DNA of 64,000 nucleotides from Galeruca laticollis (GCA_963921935.1 OY998179.1:52434222-52498221); one strand, 5' to 3'; positions 9,474-22,079 are shown, counted from the stretch's first letter. The notes: generated by a model from the letters alone, not told the origin. Numbers and translations are program-made.

Positions 9474-11433
9474 TTAACATAGAGTGGAACCTGCAACACT
9501 CTGTATACTGAATTATGGAATAATAGACTACACACTGTGAGTAATCAAAAATTTTGGAATTTGAATTTTTTTTTTAAATTATTTAAAAGGAAACAATCTG
9601 TACTATTCACTATTCAATAGAGAAAGTATACAAGAATCTAAATGTATAACTATGGAGAAGATTTTAAATAAGCTTCATAAGAATATAGGTGAAATGAAAT
9701 AACAAAATTTCCATATTTAAGAGAGAGAATTTTAGAACGTTTGTTCCATATAAATAAAAATAATAATCCATTGTTCTCATTGTCAAAGTAAAATAATAAT
9801 ATGATTTGTTTTAAAGAAGTAAATATTAGAGATTGAAAGAAGTTTACGATAAGATTATGTAACTATTTAAAATGTGTCAAGGTAGGAAGTCAAATGAAAA
9901 TATTAATTTTATGGAACATGACACTAGTTAAACGATTTGTCATTCCGAATAAATATTTTAGAAAATAAGAACTGTCATTTCAAAAATTTATTGAAATACA
10001 ATTTAAGGGAGTGATATATGGGTTATAATCATTTAAGAAACTCAAAACAGAATGTTCTAAAATGATGGATGGACAATCTACTATTTGAAATGAAGATTTT
10101 CAATAAGAATTTTGATAACCAATTTTGATTGGTGGAATACGTTTAAAATATTCTCATCAGCGACAAGCAGATTGCTAATAATAAAAAAAAATTGAATGGG
10201 GACAGTTTTGTTGATAATGTAGACTATTCACTAGGTACTTTTCTTTTTGGTAGCAGAAAAATATTAAGAAGCAAAGTTTTTGAGAAAAATTATTAAAACT
10301 TTCGGAGGAACAACAATTTGGTATGAAAATTAGAGAAAGGAATACAATATACTTTAAAGCTAATCAGTAATATAATTAATCAAGTAGATATACACATTAT
10401 AAGAAGAAAATTGGTAATTATAATTGAATACAACCCATGAAATTTATCGACGTAATTAAGTAAAATGTTGTATTGTGGAAACGGTGTCTCCACAATACTT
10501 TTCAGAAAGCTTTGGATTATGGGATTTGTCTAAAATCTATTGATGTGGACGAAATATAGCATTGATTCTTGATATTATGCAAGCTGGACAAATTGTATGG
10601 TGTCTTCCAAGAGGTAACCTGAAACAAAATTAAAACCAATCATTGATGTGAATTAATTGAACAATACAGTGAACAAAGGTATTTAAAACTATTTTAATTA
10701 TATATAAATAAGGTAGAGTAAACTTACCGATTTTGTACAAAGAATTGAACTTTGATATTGCATAGACGCTCGTAAGCTTTATTATTCACCATTTTCTGTC
10801 ATAGACTTTGATATAACGGATTTCGTGTTATAAAATTGGTATAAAATGTTGCCTATTTTAAATCATGTATAGAAATAATATTTCACCAGAGTGTATGATT
10901 TTATTTGAATGAGTGATCATACTAGATAGTAGGTTTTCACAAATTCATGTCTTGTGAAAGAATGATGTATTTCTACAACATTAAATAACGTTTTTCCATT
11001 TGAAAAACATTTTAAAATTATATTCTTGAGATTTTTCATTCCTTTATGGTGATTACTCCATCTAGTTTCAACAGTTAGTAGCTTTGAACTGACATCTGTG
11101 AATCGTGGAGAGGTTCAACATTAAACCGACAGGACCGTCTTCAGAGTTTAATTGGAAATAATAAAGCAATTATATTTTTGATTAACTAAATTCCTTTATT
11201 GAAATATAGGGACTTTATATAAACTTTGGCGCTCATATTAGAAATTAAATTTGTTTTGTTTTTCTACATTTGAACCCTACTCTGAGATTATGGAGTTTCT
11301 CATGAAAAAAGTATAATTATCTTACAAATTAATTTTAAATTTTACAATATACCGGGCAAACAAAAACTAAATATCAACTAAACTAAACTAAACAATAATT
11401 TTATTATTCTCTCTCCCAATAAAAATCACAATA

Positions 11434-11440
<7 letters not shown>
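9474..11440 (+). repeat. 3' LTR of the pol-bearing Gypsy-type element
   Basis: About 1.95 kb, AT-rich, no conserved ORF. Its start is fixed by the 13-nt match at 5359. Scattered similarity to the LTRs of the 19.9-26.9 kb element (for example AACAC-CTGTATA near the start, ACTATTC-ATAGAGAA near 9606, GCATAGACGCT near 10763, ATACCGGGCAAA near 11351) shows they belong to one family but different subfamilies. The right end runs into (TA)n. Confidence 0.7.

Positions 11441-11471
<31 letters not shown>
11440..11471. repeat. (TA)n microsatellite
   Basis: Simple TA repeat at the junction between the LTR and the fold-back repeat cluster. Confidence 0.9.
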
Positions 11472-11474
<3 letters not shown>

Positions 11475-12165
11475 CAACGAATAGATTGGTGAGTATTGCA
11501 CGCAAATAAAAGAAGGGGCTACTGAAAAGAGTGGTAACCGCAAACATGCATGTTTCTGGCTCATTAGCCGTCATCGGTACGGTACAACCAAGAAATGATG
11601 TGAATGAAACATGAGAAAATATAACACAATTCAGCAGGATAGTCAAACACAACACTTGTGTCAGTAATATTAGAAGATCTCGAATATTCGAGACAACAAC
11701 CAACATAGACACGGAGGTGCATATAACACTTCCGTCTGAAACTTCAGACCTAGATTAATGAAATAATAACAAGATGTACGAATAGTGCGTGACATATGAA
11801 CAATAAGCAACGAATGGATTAGTGGGTATTGCACGCAAATAGAAGAAGGGGCTACTGAGTGTTATATGCACCTCCGTGTCTATCTTGGTTGTTGTCTCGA
11901 AATATTCGAGAATTTCTAATATTACTGACACAAGTGTTGTGTTTGACTATCCTGCTGAATTTTCTCATGTTCCATTCAACACCTTTGCTCCCATGTCTCA
12001 CATCATTTCTTGATTGTACCATACCGATGACGGCTAATGAGCCAGAAACATGCATGTTTGCGGTTACCACTCTTTTCAGTAGCCCCTTCTTCTATTTGCG
12101 TGCAATACATACTAATCTATTCGAAGCTTATTGTTCATATGTCACGCACTATTCGTACATTTTGT

Positions 12166-12221
<56 letters not shown>

Positions 12222-12515
12222 AGCAACGAATAGATTTGTGGGTATTGCACGCAAATAGAACAAGGGGCTACTGAAAAGAGTGGTAACCGCAGACATGCAT
12301 GTTTCTGTCTCATTAGCCGTCATCGGTACGGTACAACCAAGAAAAGATGTGAAACATGGGAGCAAAGGTGTTGAATGAAACATAAGAAAATATAACAGAA
12401 TTAAGCAGGATAATCAAACATAACATTTGTGTCAGTAATATTAGAAGATCTCGAATATTCGAGACAACAACCAACATAGACACGGATGTGCATATAACAC
12501 TCCCGTCTGAAACTT
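11472..12515. repeat. Three-copy fold-back repeat cluster (+, -, +)
   Basis: A ~270-bp non-coding unit occurs at about 11472-11748 (+), 11857-12135 (-) and 12222-12512 (+). Shared landmarks are ATAAGCAACGAATAGATT at one end, CCGTCATCGGTACGGTAC inside, TCTCGAATATTCGAGA (a perfect 16-bp palindrome, one base longer in the middle copy) and CATATAACACTCCGTCTGAAAC-like text at the other end. A truncated extra start (11770-11856) pairs with 12080-12170, so the middle part is itself a hairpin. The short ORFs here just read through the repeat. Probably a MITE-like element that inserted into or beside copies of itself. Confidence 0.8.
12167..12219. repeat. (TA)n microsatellite
   Basis: About 50 bp of TA repeats separating the second and third fold-back units. 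Confidence 0.9.
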
Positions 12516-12859
12516 TTTGAAAAACAAAAAGAAGACAGCCTTGTGAACGAAAAAGTTAGTTAATGACTCTTAACTCAAAATTAGTTTACAACGAAACAGA
12601 AAGTGATGAAAAACAACTGTGTTGCATGGTAAAAAAACATCAGTACAGAACATACTTGGTTAATCATCTCACTATCAATTGCTATGACCGTCTGATGAGG
12701 GAATTATACAACCCAGGACATGAATAGGTAGATTAATTTCATGTTATTCTCCCTCACATCCTGGAAACCAATGTCACTAGCATGCAGGGGAAGGGGAAAT
12801 ATGTTTAAACCACGAGCAGTGAAGATAATGATAAGCAAAAAGGAGTCGGCTCTGCTAGT

Positions 12860-13240
12860 TGTTTTTCAATTTTTGTTGAAATCAAAATTGAGGATGTTTG
12901 AATGAATAATACTCAGATTTTTTATGTCTGAACGTTTGTTCATGGCCGAAGGTTCATTGTTGATATATACCATCACTTAGAAATTTCTTTCAAAAGAATT
13001 ACTTTCACAAGTCAAAACTTTGGCGGCGTCAAATTTGAAATTGTGTCCCGTATCTAGGTGATGCGTAGCCAAAGTACAAGATCCCTTTTATAATTTTAAG
13101 TCGCTTTTGTGGGATATTATGCGATCTTTAAGTGGTCCTGAACTTCGACCAATATAAACCTGATCACAATTTCCACAATCAATTTGATATACTGTGTTGG
13201 ACTTCCAATCTCTGTGCACTCTATCCTTAGTTTTACTCAA
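12860..13240 (-). pseudogene. Penelope-like element, C-terminal GIY-YIG endonuclease fragment
   Basis: Reading the minus strand from about 13240: NTVYQIDCGNCDQVYIGRSS, then PLKDRIISHKSD, a stop, and TLATHHLDTGHNF near 13050, then a further stop and NKRSDIKNLSIIH near 12920. The pair VYQIDC...VYIG corresponds to the GIY...YIG core, the CxxC and H...H residues and the overall order match the endonuclease that follows the RT in Penelope-like retroelements. No RT is visible upstream. At least two internal stops. Confidence 0.7.
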
Positions 13241-13304
13241 AATTTAACGATAACTTCATAACTATTCTGGTTATAACTAGTTCAAGCCGACTACCTTCTA
13301 CTCG

Positions 13305-13424
<120 letters not shown>

Positions 13425-15410
13425 TTGAACCAGATATCATAGATAATAAGAGGATTAGTATTATAAAAATATGTTGCTTGTATTAAAATATATGAAAATA
13501 ATATAATTTAAGAAAACAGGTAAAAAGGAAACACTTTTCTTAATTTAAACAACATATCAAATGAAGATATATTAATATAACAATATAATAAATAAGGAAT
13601 TACCCCAATAATAATACAAAATATAGAGATTGCCTAACCAATGTAATGATGTAAATAAAGTTGCCTAAGACGAAGAATAATTTCCATACCATAACCAGCT
13701 GTTCACCTAAAAAGAAATAATTATATAGTCAAGTCTAGAGAATTTTAGATATAAGTAGTTACATTAGAATACAAATATTATTATAGATAATTCATTATAA
13801 TCATTAATTTAAGAATAAAAACAAATACAAATATTGAATAGAATAGAATTCAATAGATTTTCATAGATAAACAAATAATGACATATAGACAAATGATATA
13901 TGGTAAATAAAATAAACATTGAATCAATAAATAGTAATTTGTTAAAGTTTATTATAAATAATATAATGCAAAGAGTTTAGACAAATAACATAAGAGAATT
14001 TATATTTATGAATAATAAGAGTGTAACAGTGATATATTATCAATAATAATATTAAATGTTGTACCATGTAAATGTATCTATGTATAACCAATTTTAATTT
14101 ATTTGTATGATGAAAAAACTCATAGGAACTCTATAAATGAACTAATAATGTAAAAGAATGTATGTATGAAATTTTTTAATAAGTGAAAGAAGTTTCAATT
14201 AATCTGATTGCAAAAGACAATATTTTATTGGTTATAAAATATGACAGAACAAATTGTGAATCAACAAATAAACTTTGAAATAGTGACCTGAAAAAGAACA
14301 AAAGACTGTTTGTTGAAAAAAGTAGAGAATCGAGGGGACGCTTGAAAGAAATAAAGGAAGCTGGTGTCAAGAAGCGAGGATTGTGTGTGATTGTGTTCCT
14401 GAAATTTCAAGAAATTCCCGGTTTAAGACATTTAAATCTATAAAGTACTATTAAATACAATCTTAGTAATACTCACAGTCAATTGTATCAAGTTTTTCGG
14501 CAAGAATCTGCGAAATTTTCATTAATTTTGGATTTTTGGAGCTTCAGCGGAGTGTTCCTGGGATCCAGAGACTTTCATCCCAATTCAAGAGCAACAGGTC
14601 AGTGTTTTTAAATCATTATTGGCCAATAATCAGAGTAAAAACTCAAAATACTCAAATAAGTACTTAATTTCATAAATTGATAAACTTTTGCACATATGAT
14701 CGATCTAAAAAAGAAAGAAACAGACTTTATATAGTGAATTCATTGCATAAATCGTTAAAATTAATAAAAGGCCGAATTTCAAATAAATTAAAATACGTAC
14801 TTACGCCATCTTGTAATCGCATAAATCTATTGATTGAAAATTTATCAATGTAATAACTATGTCCATCTGTATATAATTCCTATATTTCTATCTATGTATA
14901 TAACTATTTTCTTCCCACAGCAATTTGTATCATATATATGTATGATTTATATATAAATTCTTTTATGTGTTTGAACCATTTACTTGTCTGCATCGTCAAA
15001 CAAACTATGTTTGTATAAATATAGATGCTTCTTTAGTGTAAGAATTGTTCTTTTTATGCTAAAGCGCATGACTAGTTTTTCACGCATGCGCATTGATAAA
15101 ATGATTAAAATAAATAAGTAGATACAATACAACCAGTGGCGTCTCATATTATTATTATCAAATATATAAAATATTAAATTTAAAATTAAATTGATTTCAA
15201 AATAATGTGTTTTCTTTTTATTTAAACTATTACAACAATATAAAATGCCAGGACTCAAAGTGAAAAAGGATTTCATGCTCCCGAATAATCAAATTAAAAT
15301 AAATTACTAAACAAAATAACAATAACCAACTGAGCTAGCCAAACTAAACAAAAATTCTAAATAATAAACATCTACTTTTAAATTTCATAATCAAAAGTAA
15401 GTAAATAATA
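13425..15410 (+). repeat. 5' LTR of the gag-only element
   Basis: Starts TTGAACCAGATATCATAG. Repeated at 17873. Open frames within it, such as those on the minus strand at 14176-14370 and 14980-15276, recur in the other LTR simply because the LTR is duplicated. The exact 3' end is uncertain by ~15 bp because the two copies diverge in the last 40 bp. Confidence 0.85.
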
Positions 15411-15427
15411 CAGTGTTAGTTAATAAT

Positions 15428-15447
15428 TGTCACCCAAAACGTGGGGC
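15428..15447 (+). promoter_or_regulatory. Primer-binding site, tRNA-Lys-like
   Basis: TGTCACCCAAAACGTGGGGC resembles the TGGCGCCCAACGTGGGGC type site complementary to the 3' end of a tRNA-Lys, with a T and an A where G is usual and a two-base insertion. The minus-strand relative has a similar site at 24925-24943. Confidence 0.6.
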
Positions 15448-15494
15448 GTTGTAAAAATTTTGGTTATATTTGTAAAATTTAATACTTAATTAAA

Positions 15495-16652
15495 ATGGCA
15501 AAACGAATGATGTTGAGAGATGGAAGGCAGGTAGGAGCAGACAGTGGTTCGGAAGAGGAAAGGGAAGAACGAAGTCATGGTATGGGAGATTATCAAGCAG
15601 TCTATTTGGAGCAAGGACAACAATTGGAAGGTGATGCACAGGAAGAATGTCTGACATATGCAGAAGCTATAGAACAAGAAGATAGGAGGCAAGAGAGAAG
15701 GGAACCACAAGTGGAAACAAATACCAATGATCAATTGATGCAATTTCTAATTAGAATGGAGCAAAATTTAAATGGAAAAATAGATACTGTGAATGGAAAT
15801 ATGGACACAATGAGGGGAGATATGAACAATATGAGGGGAGATATGAACAAAATGGATGGAAAAATGGATAATATGAAGGATGACTTGAATGAAAATATAA
15901 ATAGAATAGAGGGGAGCTTAAACGGGAAGATGGATAAAATTAATGGAAATATGAATAAATTGGAAAAGAAGATAGAAGAGGTGAAAACTGAAAGCATCCA
16001 GGAATTCAGAAAACTTAGGGAAGAAAATGAAGAATGTAGGCAGCAGATAAATAAGGTGAAAGAAGATATGGTGGAGCAAAACAAACATATACGGATTGAA
16101 ATTCAAGAAAACGGTATGAAAATTAGAGAGCAGATAGAAAATCAAGTAGTTGAACATATTCAAGAAATAGAGAGAGGTATAGAAGAAAAATTACCGGGAA
16201 CGATCCAAGCGGAAGTTATAAAACAAACAGAAGATATAACTAAAGAAGTGGAAAATATAAAATTCAAGGAACAAATAATAGAAGAGATAATGCAGAATTA
16301 CCAACAGAATGCGGAGCAGAAATTTAAGGATTTGGATACAAAGGTAAAAAAACCGACAGGAATATATGAAAAAAGGAGTCAAATATTAGGTAGACAAATT
16401 AACAAGGAAATACAAGAGATGAATCGAAGATTAACAGACACAGTAGAAGAAATGGAAGATAGTATAAGAAGAAATGAAGGAGGTATAGGATGTTCAGGAA
16501 ATATTTATAAAAATGTAGTAACAGGAATAAAATGGGACAACATGATGACTATGATTCATACAAAAGCTTTCTTTAAAATAATACATAGTATAATGGATTC
16601 ATGCGAAGAAATTTATGAGATATGGGACAACAGAGTTAAAAGGATACAGTAA
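15495..16652 (+). CDS. gag-like protein with long coiled coil
   Basis: A 385-codon ATG-initiated ORF. The first ~45 residues (LRDGRQVG, EEEREERS, YLEQGQ) match the gag at 23529-24842, after which the two proteins differ. Residues ~90-200 are a long coiled coil built on short repeats of the type NGNMDTMRGDMN (two 21-bp copies at 15810 and 15831) and KINGNMNKLEKKI, followed by Glu/Lys/Gln-rich helix. Near residue 345 a less charged segment includes KWDNMMTMIHTKAFF. No zinc knuckle. It would form the particle coat and bind RNA. The ORF ends TAA; about 35 further codons stay open after the stop, so the stop may be a recent change. Intact despite LTR divergence. Confidence 0.75.
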   Translation: MAKRMMLRDGRQVGADSGSEEEREERSHGMGDYQAVYLEQGQQLEGDAQEECLTYAEAIEQEDRRQERREPQVETNTNDQLMQFLIRMEQNLNGKIDTVNGNMDTMRGDMNNMRGDMNKMDGKMDNMKDDLNENINRIEGSLNGKMDKINGNMNKLEKKIEEVKTESIQEFRKLREENEECRQQINKVKEDMVEQNKHIRIEIQENGMKIREQIENQVVEHIQEIERGIEEKLPGTIQAEVIKQTEDITKEVENIKFKEQIIEEIMQNYQQNAEQKFKDLDTKVKKPTGIYEKRSQILGRQINKEIQEMNRRLTDTVEEMEDSIRRNEGGIGCSGNIYKNVVTGIKWDNMMTMIHTKAFFKIIHSIMDSCEEIYEIWDNRVKRIQ

Positions 16653-17860
16653 AGAATAGACAGACGCTTAAGAAATTTATCGAGCATCAAACAACAAGAG
16701 AAGAAAGCAAGAAAAAGGTTAGAAAAAAAAAGCAAATCAAATAATAGAACAAGAGAATAGGAATGAAATATGGAGACGAAAATGCAATTCAATGAAAAAG
16801 GGAAAGGATACAGAAATGAAGTCGAAATAAATAATGTACATGAAATTTAGCAATAATGAGTAATCCAATTATAAGTCATGTATATAAATTATTTATATAT
16901 GATGTTATGTTACGAATAATACTTGAAAAAAGGAAATGATAGTCATAAGGATAGATTTAACATTTAATATTAAGTAGTGTACAAAGATAAAGTAGATATT
17001 AGACAGAGTTTTGTTTTCTATTTGGCAGCTGGTGATCCAATTAAATTCATCTCGTTTGTTTCTTCAGAACCTAAAAAAATTAAATATAATATAATATAAA
17101 AAAATTTATTAGGTAAAACTTATAATTAAAACATTTTAAAAATTTGTGAGTATGGCAAATAAATATATATAGTAAATAAAGGAAACAATTTATAAGAGAT
17201 ACTGGTTTTACATAGAATGAAACTATTAAAGAATATAGGATAGAGGGGATAAAATAAGGATAACTCAAGTATCAAATAGAAGTTCACATTTTTTAAATAA
17301 GGAAATAGGATGTAAGTAATAAAGGATAGGAAAGGATAATAATGAATGATATTGATTAAAAATATAGGAGGTAATGTTTAATGTCAATTAGAATTTTATA
17401 GATTACTTGAAAATACAGGAAGGAATAAGGAAGTTGATATTGATATATATATGAATTTAAGAAATAATTAATTATATTGAATAATGAATATTGAAAAGAA
17501 ATATGATATGAGGAGTATATAGAAGTATAATGTAATTACAAAGAAATAAGTTGATATATAAGTGGATGTTAGGAAGAAATGATAATAAAGAAGTATTATA
17601 TGAAGTAATATTAAAAATATAAATTGACATTGATCTTAATCAAGTGTATTTTAAGGAATGAATTAGGAGACAGTTATTGAAAGAAATAGATTTTGTAGTA
17701 GGAAATATGTGAACAAATATTTGAGAAACAAAGTTGAAGAAAGTAAGATTATGCCATAAAATTGTTAAATTTTTTTTTGAATAAAATAAAATCAATCATT
17801 TATAATAAGTAAATTGAAATTTAAATAAATATCCAGGGTATGGATATCATTTAAATTTAA
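16653..17860. other. Gag-to-LTR interior, no pol
   Basis: Very AT-rich, no pol motif in any frame. It ends at the polypurine tract AAATTTGAGGGGAA (17858-17872). Could carry packaging signals. Confidence 0.6.
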
Positions 17861-17872
17861 ATTTGAGGGGAA
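17858..17872 (+). promoter_or_regulatory. Polypurine tract of the gag-only element
   Basis: AAATTTGAGGGGAA immediately before the LTR start TTGAACC. Same form as the tracts of the two relatives. Confidence 0.7.
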
Positions 17873-19862
17873 TTGAACCAGATATCATAGATAATAAGAG
17901 GATTAGTATTATAAAAATATGTTGCTAGTATTAAAATATATGAAAATAATATAATTTAAGAAAACAGGTAAAAAGGAAGCACTTTTCTTAATTTAAACAA
18001 CATATCAAATGAAGATATATTAAATAATAGCTTATAACAATATAATAAATAAGGAATTACCTCAATAATAATACAAAATATAGAGATTGCCTAACCAATG
18101 TAATGATGTAAATAAAGTTGCCTAAGACGAAGAATAATTTCCATACCATAACCAGCTGTTCACCTAAAAAGAAATAATTATATAGTCAAGTCAAGAGAAT
18201 TTTAGATATAAGTAGTTACATTAGAATACAAATATTATTATAGATAATTCATTATAATCATTAATTTAAGAATAAAAACAAATACAAATATTGAATAGAA
18301 TAGAATTCAATAGATTTTCCTAGATAAACAAATAATGACATATAGACAAATGATATATGGTAAATAAAATAAACATTGAATCAATAAATAGTAATTTGTT
18401 AAAGTTTATTATAAATAATATAATGCAAAGAGTTTAGACAAATAACATAGGAGAATTTATATTTATGAATAATAAGAGTGTAACAGTGATATATTATCAA
18501 TAATAATATTGAATGTTGTACCATGTAAATGTATCTATGTATAACCAATTTTAATTTATTTGTATGATGAAAAAACTCATAGGAACTCTATAAATGAACT
18601 AATAATGTAAAAGAGTGTATGTATGAAATTTTTTAATAAGTAAAAGAAGTTTCAATTAATCTGATTGCAAAAGACAATATTTTATTGGTTATAAAATATG
18701 ACAGAACAAATTGTGAATCAACAAATAAACTTTGAAATAGTGACCTGAAAAAGAACAAAAGACTGTTTGTTGAAAAAAGTAGAGAATCGAGGGGACGCTT
18801 GAAAGAAATAAAGGAAGCTGGTGTCAAGAAGCGAGGAGTGTGTGTGATGGTGTTCCTAAAATTTCAAGAAATTGCCGGTTTAAGACATTTAAACCTATAA
18901 AGTACTATTAAATACAATCTCAGTAATACTCACAGTCAATTGTATCAAGTTTTTCGGCAAGAATCTGCGGAATTTTCATCAATTTTGGTTTTTTGGAGCT
19001 TCAGCGGAGTGTTCCTGGTATCCAGAGACTTTCATCGCAATTCAAGAGCAACAGGTCAGTGTTTTTAAATCATTATTGGCCAATAATCAGAGTAAAAACT
19101 CAAAATACTCAAATAAGTACTTAATTTCATAAATTGATAAACTTTTGCACATATTATCGAACTAAAAAAGAAAGAAACAGACTTTATATAGTGAATTCAT
19201 TGCATAAATCGTTAAAATTAATAAAAGGCCGAATTTTAAATAAATTAAAATACGTACTTACGCCATCTTGTAATCGCATAAATCTATTGATTGAAAATTT
19301 ATCAATGTAATAACTATGTCCATCTGTATATAATTCCTATATTTCTATCTATGTATATAACTATTTTCTTCCCACAGCAATTTGTATCATATATATGTAT
19401 GATTTATGTATAAATTCTTTTATGTGTTTGAACCATTTACTTGTCTGCATCGTCAAACAAACTATGTTTGTATAAATATAGATGCTTCTTTAGTGTGAGA
19501 ATTGTTCTTTTTATGCTAAAGCGCATGACTAGTTTTTCACGCATGCGCATTGATAAAATGATTAAAATAAATAAGTAGATACAATACAACCAGTGGCGTC
19601 TCATATTATTTTTATCAAATATATAAAATATTAAATTTAAAATTAAATTGATTTCAAAATAATGTGTTTTCTTTTTATTTAAACTATTACAACAATATAA
19701 AATGCGAGGACTCAAAGAGAAAAAGGATTTCATGCTCCCGAATAATCAAATTAAAATAAATTACTAAACAAAATAACAATAACCAACTGAGCTAGCCAAA
19801 CTAAACAAAAATTCTAAATAATGAACATCTACATTTAAATTACAAAAATAAGTAAATAAGTA
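17873..19862 (+). repeat. 3' LTR of the gag-only element
   Basis: Direct repeat of 13425-15410. Differences seen include TTGCTTG/TTGCTAG, a 9-base length difference near 18025, and CCCGG/GCCGG near 18873. The last 40 bp diverge more, next to the TA-rich junction with the following element. Confidence 0.85.
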
Positions 19863-19898
19863 TTTAATATCATATATAGTATAATATATATATATATA
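19863..19898. repeat. TA-rich junction
   Basis: Short TA-rich stretch between the two LTR elements; the left flank of the insertion at 19899. Confidence 0.7.
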
Positions 19899-21848
19899 TT
19901 ATTATAGTTTATTTTATATGGGAATTTAATTTGCCCTACGTTGGGCCGACATATTATTATGAATAGAATTGGGTGAGAAAATAGTTTAATTTGCCCGGTA
20001 TGTTGAGGATTTAATATGTATGATAAACAGTTTATTTAACCAACATGAAAACTTCTCATCTCAGGGTAGAGTTCAAGTATTTTAAATAAAATGATTTTAT
20101 AATTTTATATATGTTTGCGCCAAAGTTAATAAATGCTTTATATTTTTAAAAATAAATTTGTTAATCAGAATATGTTACTTTTTTAATGATTTCAAATTAA
20201 ATACGGTCCTGTCCTACTTAAAAAATATCTGCATAGTTCAATCGATTTCATTCAGAGCTTCTTCCTGTGGTAAGTAGATGGTGCACAAATCACCAGATGA
20301 AATGATTAACTCAAGTAATTTAAAAAAACGTTCTTCAAAAGGAAAAACAATATTTAATTTAATGAAAATAAATACACTACACTTTTACAAGTGTTTTTTT
20401 TTTTAAGAAAATCAACTATCTAAAAGGATGACTCTTTCATACAAATCACACGCACTCTGGTGAGATATTATTATAATATTAAAATACAGTTATATAATTT
20501 CATAAACATTTGACTTTCAGAAAACGGCGAAATACACTCTTAACAGCGTCTATGCATCACAAAATTTTAGTTTTTTTTTTTACAAATTAGTAAGTACGCT
20601 TGACCTCTTAATACATTAATAAACTAACTTGTACTACCTTATTTACTTCACGATTTCTGTTTGTTCCAGATTCTCCTCCTGGAAAACCTCCCTGTTGGCA
20701 TTCTGCTTCTACCAAAACAGGAATCGATGCTGTATTTCTTTCAAAGTCCAAACAGCTCACACAAATTCCACTATTCAATGTTCTTCGAAAACTAATTTGG
20801 CTATTTTACTTCCACCAGACACAAGACACCATTTTATAAAATAAAATTCATGATTAGTGTTTTACAACATTCAACAATTCCTTTTTTTATTATTTATATA
20901 AACTAAACTACTTACACTGATATATCTCTTGTAAGTATAATGTATTTGTTTTAAATTCTATATTCAAATTTTGTCTTCCAAATGATTTCAATTTACTTTA
21001 CCCAAAAAATTTTGCTGCTCCAAAAATCTCTTCCCAAAAAGAAAAAACCTACTAGTCAATAGCCCCCATAATCAACAACTTTCTCACATTCTGATTTTTT
21101 TTTTCGTTAGCAACACAGTTGTCGCCGATGTGATCTTTTTTAAATGTTTATTAACCAATCAAATTTGACTATTTATTTTATAACTCAAATTCTTCATTTC
21201 AACCAGTGGAATGTTCATCCATTATATCATGATATTATATTCTAAGGTTTTTAATTGCTTAGACTTCCTATATTATTTTCATTCAAAAATATTTCTTAGT
21301 ATTGTTAAAATGACATTTCCTAACCTCTAAGTATGTATGTCAAATGAATATTCATAATGTTTTAATAGATGACAGCTGTTACCTTTAAATATGTATGCAA
21401 AATGAAAATTCGTTTTCTTTATAAGTCATGTTCTCTGAAATTCACATTATTTTATATTTTCCTGCTCTGTTATGTCTAAACATCTACACTATCTCATTTT
21501 AATGTCTTAATCAACAAATATTACGAGATTAGCTTGACTTTACAGAATAAAGCATTATTAGTTTCTTATTATGAACAAATTTTGATACTTGATCTCTTTG
21601 ATAAAAGTTTCGTTAGGTAATTTATTTCATATAAATTGTTTATCACACCTATTCGCAATTATCCCTACATTATACAGTCTGTCCTTTGTGTATGTCTTCT
21701 CTATCGAATAGTGGATCGTACAGATTTTCTCCATTCAAATGTTTAAAAAAAGATTTTTGACTTAAAAAAAATTCTTTTAGATCACAATACATAATCTTAA
21801 TTCTTCATTATTTGATATACAGGGTGTAGCATTATTTTTTCACAATAA
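19899..21848 (-). repeat. 3' LTR of the young element
   Basis: Direct repeat of 24947-26893. Contains GCCCTACGTTGGGCCGACA near 19933, a second primer-site-like sequence (see findings). The 71-codon ORF at 20629-20844 occurs in both LTRs and is not evidence of a gene. Confidence 0.9.
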
Positions 21849-21866
21849 CATCCCCTAAATTTTGCG
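21849..21866 (-). promoter_or_regulatory. Polypurine tract of the young element
   Basis: Minus-strand AAAATTTAGGGGATG directly before the LTR, matching 9456-9473. Confidence 0.75.
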
Positions 21867-22079
21867 TTTATCAAATTTTTTATTCTAAGAAAAATTTTAT
21901 GAACGCAAATTTTACTTCAAGTACTATATTCTAGGATTGTCTTTCTATTTTACTAATAATACATTTCTTTTTATTTCCGGTTGCTGTTACAAAGATGATT
22001 TTGGAATCCTGTGTTGCAGTATCCTCTTCAGTTAGTTTTAATTCTATTTACAATACCATAATTAAATATGTATACAAAT

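Larger units (their letters stand above)
5359..11440 (+). mobile_element. Ty3/Gypsy-type LTR retrotransposon, pol-bearing, 5' deleted
   Basis: Order on +: 13-nt remnant of the 5' LTR, 3' end of gag, Asn-rich ORF, protease, reverse transcriptase, RNase H, integrase, polypurine tract, complete 3' LTR. The order PR-RT-RH-IN and the YIDD/ADALSR signatures place it in Ty3/Gypsy. It belongs to the same family as the minus-strand element at 19899-26893: gag, protease, RT start and 3' untranslated region all align. Stops and frameshifts in protease, linker and RNase H make it non-functional. The right boundary inside the (TA)n tract near 11.44 kb is approximate. Confidence 0.85.
13425..19862 (+). mobile_element. 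Gag-only LTR retrotransposon (non-autonomous)
   Basis: Two direct ~1.98 kb LTRs (13425-~15410 and 17873-~19862) flank a 2.46 kb interior with a primer-binding site, one gag ORF and a polypurine tract, but no trace of protease, RT, RNase H or integrase. The LTRs differ by scattered substitutions and small indels, roughly one to two per cent by eye, so the insertion is fairly recent. It is related to the other Gypsy-type elements here by the gag N-terminus and the primer site. Mobilisation in trans by a pol-bearing relative is the likely mode. Confidence 0.8.

Noticed and set aside
11404..12383. Open frames on both strands with YIYIYI runs
   Set aside because: They read through (TA)n and the fold-back repeat units; the same text appears in several copies because the repeat is duplicated.
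14176..19733. Paired minus-strand frames at 14176-14370/18633-18827 and 14980-15276/19437-19733
   Set aside because: Identical or near-identical pairs because they lie in the two LTRs of one element; no protein motif and no sign of selection.
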